Of a stretch of DNA of 64,000 nucleotides, positions 44,252 through 52,683 are shown piece after piece. Both the position numbers and the translations under genes were made by a program. Under the pieces are notes generated by a model. The model was not told the origin of the DNA and ran no database searches. It saw only the letters and a program-made list of their open reading frames with translations. Position 1 is the first letter of the stretch. Each line of letters begins with the position of its first letter. Source of the stretch: Lachnoclostridium sp. Marseille-P6806 (GTDB lineage: Bacteria > Bacillota > Clostridia > Lachnospirales > Lachnospiraceae); assembly GCF_900625025.1 (NCBI RefSeq), contig NZ_LR130575.1, positions 186,001 to 250,000 on the forward strand, given 5' to 3'.

Positions 44252-46085
44252 AGGAAGATATGACTTCTTTGATTCCCGAAATATCCGTCCCTGCCATCAT
44301 GGAATAGTTGCTGTGGTAGATGACGAAGCCCGGGCGGGAGCCGGCGGGCTTTTTCACCTCGCGGCGAAGAAGATAGTCGATCTCCACGCGGCCCTGCGTC
44401 CGGCCGCTGGAATAATAGGCGGCGAGAGCGGCGGCCTCCTCAAAGGTTCTGTCGGGAATTTCCTCCATTTTCTGTCCGTTTGTCTTCAGAATCACATGGG
44501 AGCCGGGCATGTCGTTCGCATGGAACCAGATGTCATTTCCTCCGGCGAGCCGGAACGTGAGCGCGTCATTCTGCAGATTGTTCTTTCCGACATAGATGTC
44601 ATACCCGTCGCTGCTCCGGTAATGGAAAGGATGGCTCTGCGGTGCGCGCGTCTTTTCTTTTTTGGCGCCTTTCCCGGTCTTTGCCGCGCGGCTCCGGTGA
44701 AGCAGGCCGCTTTTTTCGAGCTCCTCCCGAATCTCGGAAAGAGAGGCCTCGTCGGCGGAGAGCTCAAGGGAAACTTGTATATTCTGAAGCTGAACGATTT
44801 CGGCCTGCGTGTCTTCAAGGAGCGGCAGCAGCGCGTCGGCGGTCCGTTTCAGTTTATTGTAGCGGTCGAAGCAGCGGCGCGCGTTGGCGGAGACGGACAG
44901 CGCGGGATCAAGCGGGACGGTGAGCTTTTCGCCGGTATAATAATTGTCGAGTACGGCGGAGCGGGAGCCCTCCGGGATGTTGTAGCCGTAGGCGTTCAGA
45001 AGCTCGCCGAAGATCCGGTATTTATCCCGCTTTTCCGTATCTTTCAGCTGTTTTGTCTGGAGCTCGTGCTTGTGGAGATCCCGCTCAAGGAGGGTCTGCA
45101 CGGTGCGGCGAAGATCGGCGGTACGCTGCCGGATCCGTGTGAATTTGTTTTTTTCGCCGTAGTAAAATTCCAGCAGCTCCGACATGCTCTCAAAGCGGCG
45201 CGAGGCGGCAGGGCTGTCCGTTTCGGCAGCGCTCTCCACGGAGAGCAGGGAAAAGGGAGAAAAAGCGGACGGCCGGAACGCGTCGGCGCTTCCCGGAAGC
45301 GCCTCCCGCACACCGTAGACGGTCGGCTCGAAATCCCCGTTTTGAATCGCTGTCCGGAGGGCGCAGAACGCGGCCCAGAGGCGGTCCTTTTCCTCCCGCG
45401 TCATTTCGCCCGCACAGAGATCGTGTTCGATGCCGGCGCGGAAAACCAGCTCCTCTCCGGTGATATCAGAGAAGCCGGTGTAGCTTCTGACGAGGAGCGC
45501 CGCGGGCGGCCGCTCGCTGTTCAGCATGGCGTAAAAAGCAGGCTCCGTCTCGGTGAGCGCGTCGCGCTTGTTCTGGGTGTCCGGGACGAAGTAGGGTCTT
45601 CCGGGCAGCACCTCGCGGACGGAGCTCACCATGGAGGAAACTCTTTTGATGCTGTCTACGATTTCTTCATGCTCATCGAGGAGAATGAGATTGCTGTACT
45701 TGCCCATCAGCTCCAGCACAAGCGTATGAAAGCAGAGATCGCCCATCTCGTTCCGGTGCTCGATGCGGAAACGCAGAATGCGCTCAAGACCGGGCTGCGA
45801 GACCGACGATATCTTTGCATTTGAAAGATGCTTGCGCAGAAGCATGCAGAATGCCGGGGCCTGCGCCGGCGAGGGCTTTGCGAGCTCCGTAAAGTAGCAC
45901 AGTGGAAGAGAGGCGTCCGCCGAGAGCAGAAGCCGGAGCTGGCCGCCGCCGCGGGATATCTCGGGGCGGATGGTGAGAATGATCTCGTCGCTCTCGGTCT
46001 GCGCGATTTTATAGATCCGTCCGCCGGTCACTCTGTCGGAAATCTCACGGCAGAGGGCGGCAACGGTAATACCGTTGAATGCCAT
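44250..46085 (-). CDS. rqcH: RqcH (NFACT protein, Rqc2 homologue)
   Basis: A 611-residue protein that binds stalled 50S-peptidyl-tRNA complexes and directs C-terminal alanine tailing for degradation. MAFNGITVAALCREISDRV is the NFACT-N start; two helix-hairpin-helix and coiled-coil regions occupy the middle (~residues 230-430); the C-terminal NFACT-R domain has DGYDIYVGKNNLQND, NDIWFHANDMPGSHVIL and a SSGRTQGRVEIDY segment. AGGTG upstream supports ATG 46085 rather than the ATG nine bases earlier. Length is slightly above the usual ~570-590. It lies alone on the minus strand with the SGNH gene downstream. Confidence 0.96.
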   Translation of the reverse strand: MAFNGITVAALCREISDRVTGGRIYKIAQTESDEIILTIRPEISRGGGQLRLLLSADASLPLCYFTELAKPSPAQAPAFCMLLRKHLSNAKISSVSQPGLERILRFRIEHRNEMGDLCFHTLVLELMGKYSNLILLDEHEEIVDSIKRVSSMVSSVREVLPGRPYFVPDTQNKRDALTETEPAFYAMLNSERPPAALLVRSYTGFSDITGEELVFRAGIEHDLCAGEMTREEKDRLWAAFCALRTAIQNGDFEPTVYGVREALPGSADAFRPSAFSPFSLLSVESAAETDSPAASRRFESMSELLEFYYGEKNKFTRIRQRTADLRRTVQTLLERDLHKHELQTKQLKDTEKRDKYRIFGELLNAYGYNIPEGSRSAVLDNYYTGEKLTVPLDPALSVSANARRCFDRYNKLKRTADALLPLLEDTQAEIVQLQNIQVSLELSADEASLSEIREELEKSGLLHRSRAAKTGKGAKKEKTRAPQSHPFHYRSSDGYDIYVGKNNLQNDALTFRLAGGNDIWFHANDMPGSHVILKTNGQKMEEIPDRTFEEAAALAAYYSSGRTQGRVEIDYLLRREVKKPAGSRPGFVIYHSNYSMMAGTDISGIKEVISS

Positions 46086-46205
46086 AGAAATCACCTCATG
46101 GAAAGGACTGCTGCCTGCGGCAGCGTTCGACTGCCTTGCGACCCGGATTACGATCTAAAATGATACGCCATCGCCGGGAATAACACAAACGCAACGTGGA
46201 CCGCA

Positions 46206-46577
46206 TTGATGTTTGAGGACCGCACGATTTTACTCTGGACATATAATCTGGAAACGCTGTTGGCTGAGAAACTGGAAACGATTATGGCACGAGGGACAGC
46301 AAACACAAGAATGCGTGATTTCTACGATATTCATGTCATTAGTCGGCAGGAGCCTTTGAACCCGACAATCCTTAAGCAAGCCCTTTTTGCCGCGAGCAGT
46401 AAACGGAATACCACAGATCAAATCAATAATTTCAGGAGCATTCTGGTGAATGCAGAATCAGACGATGCTATGAGGAGACAGTGGGAAAACTTCCGGAAAG
46501 AATCTTTCTTTATTGATGAGCTGATGTGGGATGAAGTCATGGAAAGTGTAAAGCTGCTGGCAGAGTCAGTTCTATGA
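46206..46577 (+). pseudogene. AbiEii-type toxin fragment, N-terminus missing
   Basis: A 123-codon open frame whose sequence LFEDRTILLWTYNLETLLAEKLETIM-like start and RGTANTRMRDFYDIHVI block match the C-terminal half of AbiEii/AbiGii nucleotidyltransferase toxins. The catalytic N-terminal half is missing: the frame upstream closes with TGA at 46161 and holds no nucleotidyltransferase motif. No ribosome binding site is seen before the TTG at 46206. No AbiEi antitoxin gene is adjacent. I read it as the remnant of an abortive-infection toxin-antitoxin pair. Composition is more AT-rich than the flanks. Confidence 0.78.
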
Positions 46578-46640
46578 GACTCATGAGGTGGGGCCTGCTG
46601 ATAAAAATCAAGTATGAGATCAAGCGAGAAAGTAAATTTC

Positions 46641-46669
46641 TTGACGCGGCCCATGGCGGCACCTATAAT
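46641..46669 (+). promoter_or_regulatory. Near-consensus sigma-A promoter for yicC
   Basis: TTGACG (46641-46646) and TATAAT (46664-46669) with exactly 17 bases between. It lies about 50 bases before yicC and is among the strongest-looking promoters in the window. Confidence 0.85.
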
Positions 46670-46720
46670 TCAATATGTATGTCCGCAGGATAATCATATG
46701 ATACAGGAATAAGGAACACC

Positions 46721-47617
46721 ATGATCAGGAGCATGACCGGCTTCGGCCGCAGTGAGATCAGCCGGGACGGCCGCCGGGCAGCGGCGGAAATCCGTACGGT
46801 CAATAACCGCTATCTGGATCTCTCGATCCGGATGCCGAGAAAGCTGAATGCCTGTGAACCGCAGATTCGCAATGAGCTGAAAGCGTATTTGCGCAGAGGC
46901 AAGGCAGAGCTTTCCATTACATATGAGGATCTGTCGGACGCGGGGGTTTCTGTCCGCTACCACAGGGAGGTTGCGGCAGAATATGTGAAATATCTGCATC
47001 AGATGGGAGAAGATTTTGATCTGGATAATGATATCCGGGTCTCCTCCCTGTCGCGTTTTCCGGAGATATTCACGATCGGAGAGAGCGCTGCGGCAGAGGA
47101 TGAGGAGCTTTGGCCCCTGCTCCGGGAGGCGGTCTGCGGTGCGGCGGCGGAGCTTTTGCAGGCAAGAAGCCGCGAGGGAGAGTTCCTGCAGCGCGATCTG
47201 CTCGGAAAGCTCGGGGAAATGAGCGCCTGCGTCGCTTTCATTGAGGAGAAGTCGCCGGATATCATCGCGGCCTATCGGGAGAAGCTGACGCGAAGAGTGC
47301 AGGAGCTTCTCAGCGATGCCGGGGTGGAGGAAAACCGGATTCTGCAGGAGGTTGTGATCTATGCGGATAAAATCTGCGTGGATGAGGAGCTGGTGAGGCT
47401 GAGAAGCCATATCGGGGCGATGGAAACTGCGCTGCGGAACGGAGACGGCGGCACCGGCGACGGAATCGGCCGACGGCTCGATTTTCTCGCACAGGAGATG
47501 AACCGCGAGGCTAATACCATACTCTCAAAAAGCGATGATCTGGAAGTCTCGGATCGAGGGATTATACTTAAAACTCTCATTGAACAGATCCGCGAACAGG
47601 TTCAAAACGTGGAATAG
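46721..47617 (+). CDS. yicC: YicC-family endoribonuclease
   Basis: A 298-residue protein of the YicC/YloC family, whose members have endoribonuclease activity. MIRSMTGFGRSEIS is the family start, with NNRYLDLSIRMPRKL and the C-terminal DUF1732 segment RRLDFLAQEMNREANTILSK and SDRGIILKTLIEQIREQVQNVE. The length is typical. A near-consensus promoter lies just upstream. In many Firmicutes yicC is followed by remA and gmk; here a structured spacer takes the place of remA. Confidence 0.95.
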   Translation: MIRSMTGFGRSEISRDGRRAAAEIRTVNNRYLDLSIRMPRKLNACEPQIRNELKAYLRRGKAELSITYEDLSDAGVSVRYHREVAAEYVKYLHQMGEDFDLDNDIRVSSLSRFPEIFTIGESAAAEDEELWPLLREAVCGAAAELLQARSREGEFLQRDLLGKLGEMSACVAFIEEKSPDIIAAYREKLTRRVQELLSDAGVEENRILQEVVIYADKICVDEELVRLRSHIGAMETALRNGDGGTGDGIGRRLDFLAQEMNREANTILSKSDDLEVSDRGIILKTLIEQIREQVQNVE

Positions 47618-47621
47618 CATC

Positions 47622-47811
47622 AAGCCATGCACCTCCCGGCATTCGGGTTCACCGGTCGAGTGCTCGCACTCAAGCCGGCGGACCCGAATGCAGGGAGGTA
47701 TACGGCGCGAGCCGTCCATCGAGCGGAGCGCTCCGCGCCGCGAGATGGTTCATGGCTTGTCGGCATGAACCGAGCGAATCAGGGAGCGGAGCGCTCCGCG
47801 CCGCGAGATGG
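47622..47811. repeat. Nested palindromes and a 28-base direct repeat between yicC and gmk
   Basis: Arms AAGCCATG (47622-47629) and CATGGCTT (47751-47758) enclose an inner hairpin in which CCTCCCGGCATTCGGGT (47633-47649) pairs with ACCCGAATGCAGGGAGG (47682-47698), one mismatch, itself holding GAGTG/CACTC and CCGG pairs. A 28-base unit starting GAGCGGAGCGCTCCGCG is repeated at 47721-47748 and 47784-47811; each copy contains the 14-base palindrome GCGGAGCGCTCCGC. GGTTCATG (47747-47754) also pairs with CATGAACC (47764-47771). A short open frame here has no family features. It is a structured intergenic element or leader of gmk. Confidence 0.7.
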
Positions 47812-47839
47812 CTGATAGATGACAGTGGGAAAGGAACAC

Positions 47840-48496
47840 ATGGCGGAAAAAGGAAGTCTTGTAGTCATATCCGGTTTTTCCGGCGCAGGAAAGGGTACGG
47901 TCGTAAAGGAACTGGAAAAGCTCGGCGGTAATTACTGGACATCGGTTTCCATGACGACGCGCCGCCCCCGTCCCGGCGAGGAGGAGGGGCTCTCTTATTA
48001 TTTTGTCACCCGGGAAGAGTTTGAAAAGACCATTGAGGAAAACGGCTTTCTTGAGTATGCGGCCTTTGTCGACAATTATTACGGAACGCCGCGAAAATAT
48101 GTCGAGGAAAAGCTTGCGGAGGGGCGGGACGTCATTCTTGAAATCGAATCGAACGGCGGCTCGCAGGTCAAGACGTTTTTTCCGGAGGCCATTCTGATTT
48201 TTATCACCGCGCCGAGCGCCGGCGAACTGGCGCAGCGTCTCCGGGGGAGAGGCACAGAGGCCGCGTCGGTGGTCGAGGGGAGGCTTCGCAAGGCTCGTGA
48301 GGAGTCTTTTATTATTGATCAGTACGATTATCTTCTGGTCAATGAGAACGGAAAGGCGCGTGAGTGCGCAGAGCAGATCCATGAGATCATCAGAAAAGAC
48401 CGATACGCGCCGCGGCGTCAGCAGGCGTTTATCCGTAAGCTGCAGGACGGCTTTGCAGAGCTGATCGAACGGCATCTGCAGGAAAACGGACCGTAA
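47840..48496 (+). CDS. gmk: Guanylate kinase
   Basis: A 218-residue enzyme converting GMP to GDP with ATP. The P-loop GFSGAGKGT (Lys18) is at the N-terminus, TTRRPRPGEEEG is the GMP-binding block, with FLEYAAFVDNYYGTPRKYVE and VILEIESNGG following. GGAAAGGA upstream supports ATG 47840 rather than ATG 47819, which would add seven residues. The usual QGA element after 'ILEI' reads SNGGSQVK here, a small departure. Slightly longer than the typical ~205 residues because of a C-terminal helix. rpoZ follows within 60 bases. Confidence 0.96.
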   Translation: MAEKGSLVVISGFSGAGKGTVVKELEKLGGNYWTSVSMTTRRPRPGEEEGLSYYFVTREEFEKTIEENGFLEYAAFVDNYYGTPRKYVEEKLAEGRDVILEIESNGGSQVKTFFPEAILIFITAPSAGELAQRLRGRGTEAASVVEGRLRKAREESFIIDQYDYLLVNENGKARECAEQIHEIIRKDRYAPRRQQAFIRKLQDGFAELIERHLQENGP

Positions 48497-48553
48497 CGGA
48501 ACAGAAATACAAGAGAATCACAGCAGACAGGCAACAAGAGGAGAAAACAGACA

Positions 48554-48964
48554 ATGAACATGCTGCATCCGAATTATGTGGAACTGATGAAGGTCGTCAA
48601 TCAGGAGGTCGAGGAGGGAGAGGAGCCGATTATCAGCAGCCGCTATTCGGTCGTCATGGCGGCGGCCAAAAGAGCCCGTCAGATCGTCCTTGGCGCGGAG
48701 CCGCTTGTGGAGGCGGACAGCAAGGTGAAGCCGCTCTCCGTAGCGGTCAACGAGCTGTGGCAGGACAAAATCAGTATTCTGCCGAACGATGGCGGCGATC
48801 TGGAGGATTACGGCGTGACCTATCAGTCCGGAAAAATTGTTTCGGTCTCGGAGGATGATCTCAATGAGGATCTGGAGCCGGATGTGTCCGAGGACGAGGA
48901 GCTCGACAGGGAAGAACTGCGTGAGGAGGACGATGCCATCGCGGAGAACGTGGATGCCAACTGA
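48554..48964 (+). CDS. rpoZ: RNA polymerase omega subunit with long acidic tail
   Basis: A 136-residue omega subunit. Residues 1-75 are the family core (MLHPNYVELMKVVNQ, then ISSRYSVVMAAAKRARQIV and KPLSVAVNELWQDKI), which wraps the beta-prime C-terminus. The remaining ~60 residues form an acidic tail (SEDDLNEDLEPDVSEDEELD and more Asp/Glu), absent from the ~65-90 residue omega proteins of many bacteria. GAGGAG lies upstream; an ATG at 48560 is an alternative start. It is in the usual gmk-rpoZ order. Confidence 0.93.
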   Translation: MNMLHPNYVELMKVVNQEVEEGEEPIISSRYSVVMAAAKRARQIVLGAEPLVEADSKVKPLSVAVNELWQDKISILPNDGGDLEDYGVTYQSGKIVSVSEDDLNEDLEPDVSEDEELDREELREEDDAIAENVDAN

Positions 48965-49018
48965 GAATCGGGCCGTTTCGCTCTGCCGGAACGAGGCGCT
49001 TCGGCATGAGGAATTTGT

Positions 49019-50458
49019 ATGAAGATTTACTTTGTCTCTCTCGGCTGTGATAAAAATCTTGTCGATGCCGAAAAAATGCTTGGCAGTCTCGCAGAGCATG
49101 GCCATAGCTTTACCGATGATGTGGAAGCAGCAGATATTGCCGTGGTCAATACCTGCTGCTTTGTTAAGGATGCGCAGATGGAGAGCGTTCAGGTGATTCT
49201 CGAGATGGCGGAACGCCGCCGCGCGGGGTCCCTTTCCGCCCTCATCGTAGCCGGCTGCATGGCGCAGCGCTACCGGGATGAAATCCGCAAAGAGGTTCCG
49301 GAGGTCGATGCGGTCATCGGCACCTCGGCCATCGATGCCATTGTCCGCGCAGCGGAGGACGTGACGGGGGACTTATCCCGGGACAGCACGCCGGGAAGCG
49401 GGAACAGCTTATCCCGGGAAGCGTTGCCCGCCGGGACAAAGAGCGCTTCGGAGCGGATTTACATGCAGCCGCTGGACCGGCCGGAGCATGGCGGCCAGAA
49501 ACGGATTCTTACCACCGGGGGACACATCGGATATCTTAAGATCGCGGAGGGCTGCAGCAAATGCTGTACCTACTGTGCCATTCCCAGCTTCCGTGGGCCG
49601 TATCGGAGCGTGCCGGAGGAGGAGCTTCTGACGGAGGCGCGCGCGCTGGCCGCGGAGGGCGTGAAAGAGCTGATTCTTGTCGCGCAGGAAACGACGGTCT
49701 ACGGAACGGACCTTTACGGAGAGAAAAGGCTGCCGGAGCTGCTGCACGCGCTTTGCCGGATCGAGGGCTTTCGCTGGATACGGATTCTTTACTGCTATCC
49801 GGAGGAGATTACGGACGAGCTGATTGAGACGATGGCATCGGAGCCGAAGATCGTTCATTATCTTGATATGCCGGTTCAGCACGCCTCGGATGAGGTTCTC
49901 CGGCGCATGGGAAGAAGAACGAACCGCAGGGAGCTTGAGGACATCATCGGGAGGCTCCGGGAGAGGATTCCCGATATCTGCCTCCGGACGACGCTCATCA
50001 CAGGCTTCCCCGGAGAGACGGAGCAGGATCACCGGCGTCTTCTGGCCTTTATCCGCAAAATGAAATTTGACCGTCTCGGCGTCTTTACGTATTCTAAAGA
50101 GGACGGTACGCCCGCGGCAAAGCTCCGGCCGCAGATACCGGCTCGGGTGAAAAAGCAGCGGCAGAAAGAGATCATGCTGCTCCAGCAGGAGGTTGCGTTC
50201 CGGAAAGCCCGCCGGATGAAAGGGCAGATCATGGACGCGATGATCGAGGGGCGCCTTGCAGACGACGGAACGGTCGGGAAACGGGCGGACCGGTGGCATG
50301 AGGTTTATACCGCACGTACCGGACGTGACGCGCCGGAGGTGGACGGCATTCTGTTCATCGAGACGGAGCCGGGAAAAGAGTTCGTGACGGGCGATTTTGT
50401 CAGGGTGCGCATCACGGGCTCGGAGGGCTATGATCTCATTGGAGAACCGGCGATGTAG
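49019..50458 (+). CDS. rimO: Ribosomal protein S12 methylthiotransferase RimO
   Basis: A 479-residue radical-SAM methylthiotransferase acting on an aspartate of ribosomal protein S12. The N-terminal UPF0004 domain has SLGCDKNLVDAE, NTCCFVKDA and IVAGCMAQRY with its three cluster cysteines; the radical-SAM motif is KIAEGCSKCCTYCAIPSFRG; the C-terminal TRAM domain starts near residue 405. SLGCDKN and the CxxxCxxC order favour RimO over MiaB. A linker of ~25 residues after VRAAEDVTG is Ser/Gly/Pro rich and contains a short internal DNA repeat. ATGAGGA lies before ATG 49019. Confidence 0.95.
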   Translation: MKIYFVSLGCDKNLVDAEKMLGSLAEHGHSFTDDVEAADIAVVNTCCFVKDAQMESVQVILEMAERRRAGSLSALIVAGCMAQRYRDEIRKEVPEVDAVIGTSAIDAIVRAAEDVTGDLSRDSTPGSGNSLSREALPAGTKSASERIYMQPLDRPEHGGQKRILTTGGHIGYLKIAEGCSKCCTYCAIPSFRGPYRSVPEEELLTEARALAAEGVKELILVAQETTVYGTDLYGEKRLPELLHALCRIEGFRWIRILYCYPEEITDELIETMASEPKIVHYLDMPVQHASDEVLRRMGRRTNRRELEDIIGRLRERIPDICLRTTLITGFPGETEQDHRRLLAFIRKMKFDRLGVFTYSKEDGTPAAKLRPQIPARVKKQRQKEIMLLQQEVAFRKARRMKGQIMDAMIEGRLADDGTVGKRADRWHEVYTARTGRDAPEVDGILFIETEPGKEFVTGDFVRVRITGSEGYDLIGEPAM

Positions 50459-50498
50459 AAACAGGACGTCCGGCTCTGCGGAAAGGGAGGAGTATTCT

Positions 50499-51035
50499 AT
50501 GAATCTGCCGAACAGGCTCACGGTTTTCCGTGTGATTCTGATACCGTTTTTTGTTTTCTTCATGCTGGCTCCGGTTGGCGGGGCCTATGCCGGATGGATC
50601 GCGCTTGCGATTTTTGTGATCGCAAGTCTCACGGATCTTCTGGACGGACAGATCGCCCGCCGGTGTAATCTGGTCACGGATTTCGGCAAGTTTATGGATC
50701 CGCTGGCGGATAAGATGCTGGTGATATCGGCCATGGTCTGCCTCGTGGAGCTGGGGAGGATTCCGTCATGGATCGTGATCATCATCGTGTGCCGTGAATT
50801 CATCATCAGCGGCTTCCGGCTGATCGCGGCGGAGAAGGGCGTCGTCATTGCGGCAAGCTACTGGGGCAAATTCAAGACGGTCTTCCAGATGGCAATGGTG
50901 ATTCTTATGATTGCCGATCTTGCGCCGCTCCGCATGCTGACCCGTATTGTCATGTGGATTGCGCTGGCGCTTACGGTGGTCTCTCTGGCGGATTATCTTG
51001 TCAAAAACAGAGCTGTTATGTCGGATGTGAAATAA
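50499..51035 (+). CDS. pgsA: CDP-diacylglycerol-glycerol-3-phosphate phosphatidyltransferase
   Basis: A 178-residue membrane enzyme making phosphatidylglycerol phosphate. The CDP-alcohol phosphotransferase signature appears as DLLDGQIARRCNLVTDFGKF and MDPLADK (D-G-x2-A-R-x8-G-x3-D-x3-D). About five helices. AAAGGGAGG eight bases upstream fixes ATG 50499; the frame is open further upstream only because it runs through rimO. rimO-pgsA adjacency is common in this group of Clostridia. Confidence 0.95.
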   Translation: MNLPNRLTVFRVILIPFFVFFMLAPVGGAYAGWIALAIFVIASLTDLLDGQIARRCNLVTDFGKFMDPLADKMLVISAMVCLVELGRIPSWIVIIIVCREFIISGFRLIAAEKGVVIAASYWGKFKTVFQMAMVILMIADLAPLRMLTRIVMWIALALTVVSLADYLVKNRAVMSDVK

Positions 51036-51057
51036 ACCGTTCCGGCAGGGTGTATGT

Positions 51058-51528
51058 ATGCGTAAATTAGTAGGACAGATCGTAAAGTTCGGTGTGGTCG
51101 GGGTGATCTGCTTTTTTATTGATTACCTGATCGGTCTTGCGGCGGTCAATCTGATTCTCCGTTTCCGCCTTTTCGGGGAGAGCTCCTTTATCATAGGCTC
51201 GCAGATCGGCGCGGCGCTCGGCTTTGCGGTGTCGGTCGTCGTCAATTATATTCTCAGCTTCAAATTTGTGTTTGCCCGGCGGGAAGAGATGGATCGCCGT
51301 GCAGAGTTTATAATTTTTCTCGTACTGAGCGTGATCGGTCTCGGAATCAATCAGCTCATCATCGGGATCGCGACCGGGCCGCTGTACAGCGGCGTGCGCT
51401 GGCTCAGGGAAACGCTGGGGTACAGTATGATGTACACCGGTGCGAAGATTCTGGCAACCGCCGTGGTCATGGTCTATAATTTTGTGACGAGAAAAATATT
51501 TCTGGAGCAGAAAAAAGCCGCGCAGTGA
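51058..51528 (+). CDS. GtrA-family membrane protein
   Basis: A 156-residue protein with four helices, beginning LVGQIVKFGVVGVICFFIDYL, with ALGFAVSVVVNYILSFKFVF and the end YNFVTRKIFL, the classic GtrA pattern. GtrA proteins are thought to help flip polyprenyl-phosphate-linked glucose or other sugars for surface decoration. It may serve the GT-C-like proteins downstream of thiN or those in the first half of the window. It follows pgsA by 22 bases and ends at a strong hairpin, so the rimO-pgsA-gtrA transcript probably stops here. Confidence 0.9.
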   Translation: MRKLVGQIVKFGVVGVICFFIDYLIGLAAVNLILRFRLFGESSFIIGSQIGAALGFAVSVVVNYILSFKFVFARREEMDRRAEFIIFLVLSVIGLGINQLIIGIATGPLYSGVRWLRETLGYSMMYTGAKILATAVVMVYNFVTRKIFLEQKKAAQ

Positions 51529-51558
51529 ATAAGGAATTTCAGGGATCGTGATGTCCCC

Positions 51559-51603
51559 AAAAGCAGCGGCACAGTCGTATTTCGTGACTGTGCCGCTGCT
51601 TTT
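51559..51603. terminator. Strong bidirectional terminator
   Basis: AAAAGCAGCGGCACAGTC (51559-51576) pairs perfectly over 18 bases with its complement at 51586-51603, which ends in TTTT; the loop is nine bases. It is the longest perfect hairpin in the window. Confidence 0.92.
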
Positions 51604-51948
51604 GAGCTTTCAGAGGAGTGGTGTATTACAAAAAATCATTTTTGCAATCCTACACATATCGTTCCGAATTGCATGATATCCATATTGTGACTCTCCATAA
51701 AGAGCAGTCCTTTCATCATAAGCTCTGCACAGAAACACATATTTTTTGCCGCCCGTGCAATCGTCAAAGCCGGCAACAAAAGTTATATATCTCCTATGAG
51801 CGGGTATATCGGGTATATATTGATAAATATTGTAGCACAGATCAGGAATATGATTGATAATGAAAATACGAATGATATTCAAAGCGGCATAGAGCGTATG
51901 CAGCTATTGACAGAGAAATAAATTATTATGATATGAGGGAAACGGTTC
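51604..51948 (+). other. AT-rich gene-poor stretch with a possible gene remnant
   Basis: This 345-base stretch is clearly more AT-rich than its neighbours. A frame at 51691-51921 stays open for 76 codons and ends ...SGIERMQLLTEK, with a plausible alternating hydrophobic segment (MSGYIGYILINIVAQIRNMI), but it lacks an upstream start codon and ribosome binding site; an ATG occurs only at 51796. I do not recognise the sequence. It could be the tail of a degraded gene. Other short frames here show no family features. Confidence 0.3.
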
Positions 51949-52683
51949 ATGGACGGCAGAAACGGGAAATGTATTCTGATGTGCGCCGGCGCATTTGTGC
52001 CGATGGAGATCGATGTGGAGGAGGCGGATACGGTCATCGCGGTGGACGCCGGTCTGCGCTATCTTGAGATGCTGGGAATTCGCCCCGACTATCTGATCGG
52101 GGATTTTGATTCCATGCAGGAGACCCAGTTCCGGACGGTGATGGAGTTTATGGAATATTCTCCGGAGCGCGTCATCCGTCTTCCGGTGGAAAAGGACGAC
52201 ACCGATACGATCTATGCTCTGAAATTCGGTATGGAGCTGGGGTACCGCAGATTTTTCCTCTATGGAGCCATGGGAGCGCGTCTGGATCATACGGTGGCGA
52301 ATCTGCAGACGCTCCTCTATGCAAAGCAGCACGGTGCGGACTGTTATCTTCTGGACGAACGCTGCATGGCCTTTGTGATTGCGGAGGAGACAAAGCGCTT
52401 TGCCAAGAGACTGACCGGAATGTTCTCTTTGTTTGCCATAAGTGATCGATGTGATGATGTCACCATCACGGGAATGCATTATAATCTGGAGCATGGAACG
52501 CTGACCAATGCGTTTCCGCTGGGCGTCAGCAATGAGTTTGACCCCGGGGCGGAGGACGGAACCGGTCATGGTGCGGCGGTGACGATCGGCCGGGGGACGG
52601 CGCTTGCGATTGTCACCTATGAAGTGGAACCGAAAACAAGGCCGGGGGAAAAACAGGAGACGGAAAGAGGTCAGTTATGCTGA
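51949..52683 (+). CDS. thiN: Thiamine pyrophosphokinase
   Basis: A 244-residue enzyme transferring pyrophosphate from ATP to thiamine. CAGAFVPMEIDVEEADTVIA and AVDAGLRYLEMLGIRPDYL begin the catalytic domain; IGDFDS and EKDDTDTIYALKFG carry the Mg-binding aspartates; GARLDHTVANLQTL is the thiamine-site block. The C-terminal thiamine-binding domain ends in a Gly/Lys/Glu-rich tail. ATGAGGG lies before ATG 51949. It overlaps the next membrane-protein gene by seven bases, an odd partner with no clear thiamine link. Confidence 0.95.
   Translation: MDGRNGKCILMCAGAFVPMEIDVEEADTVIAVDAGLRYLEMLGIRPDYLIGDFDSMQETQFRTVMEFMEYSPERVIRLPVEKDDTDTIYALKFGMELGYRRFFLYGAMGARLDHTVANLQTLLYAKQHGADCYLLDERCMAFVIAEETKRFAKRLTGMFSLFAISDRCDDVTITGMHYNLEHGTLTNAFPLGVSNEFDPGAEDGTGHGAAVTIGRGTALAIVTYEVEPKTRPGEKQETERGQLC

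Noticed and set aside
47627-47815. 62-codon frame between yicC and gmk
   Set aside because: Its sequence is the translation of the palindromic repeat units and has no start signal.
51610-51882. 90-codon minus-strand frame before thiN
   Set aside because: No ribosome binding site, no recognisable motif, and it overlaps the open frame on the other strand in AT-rich DNA.
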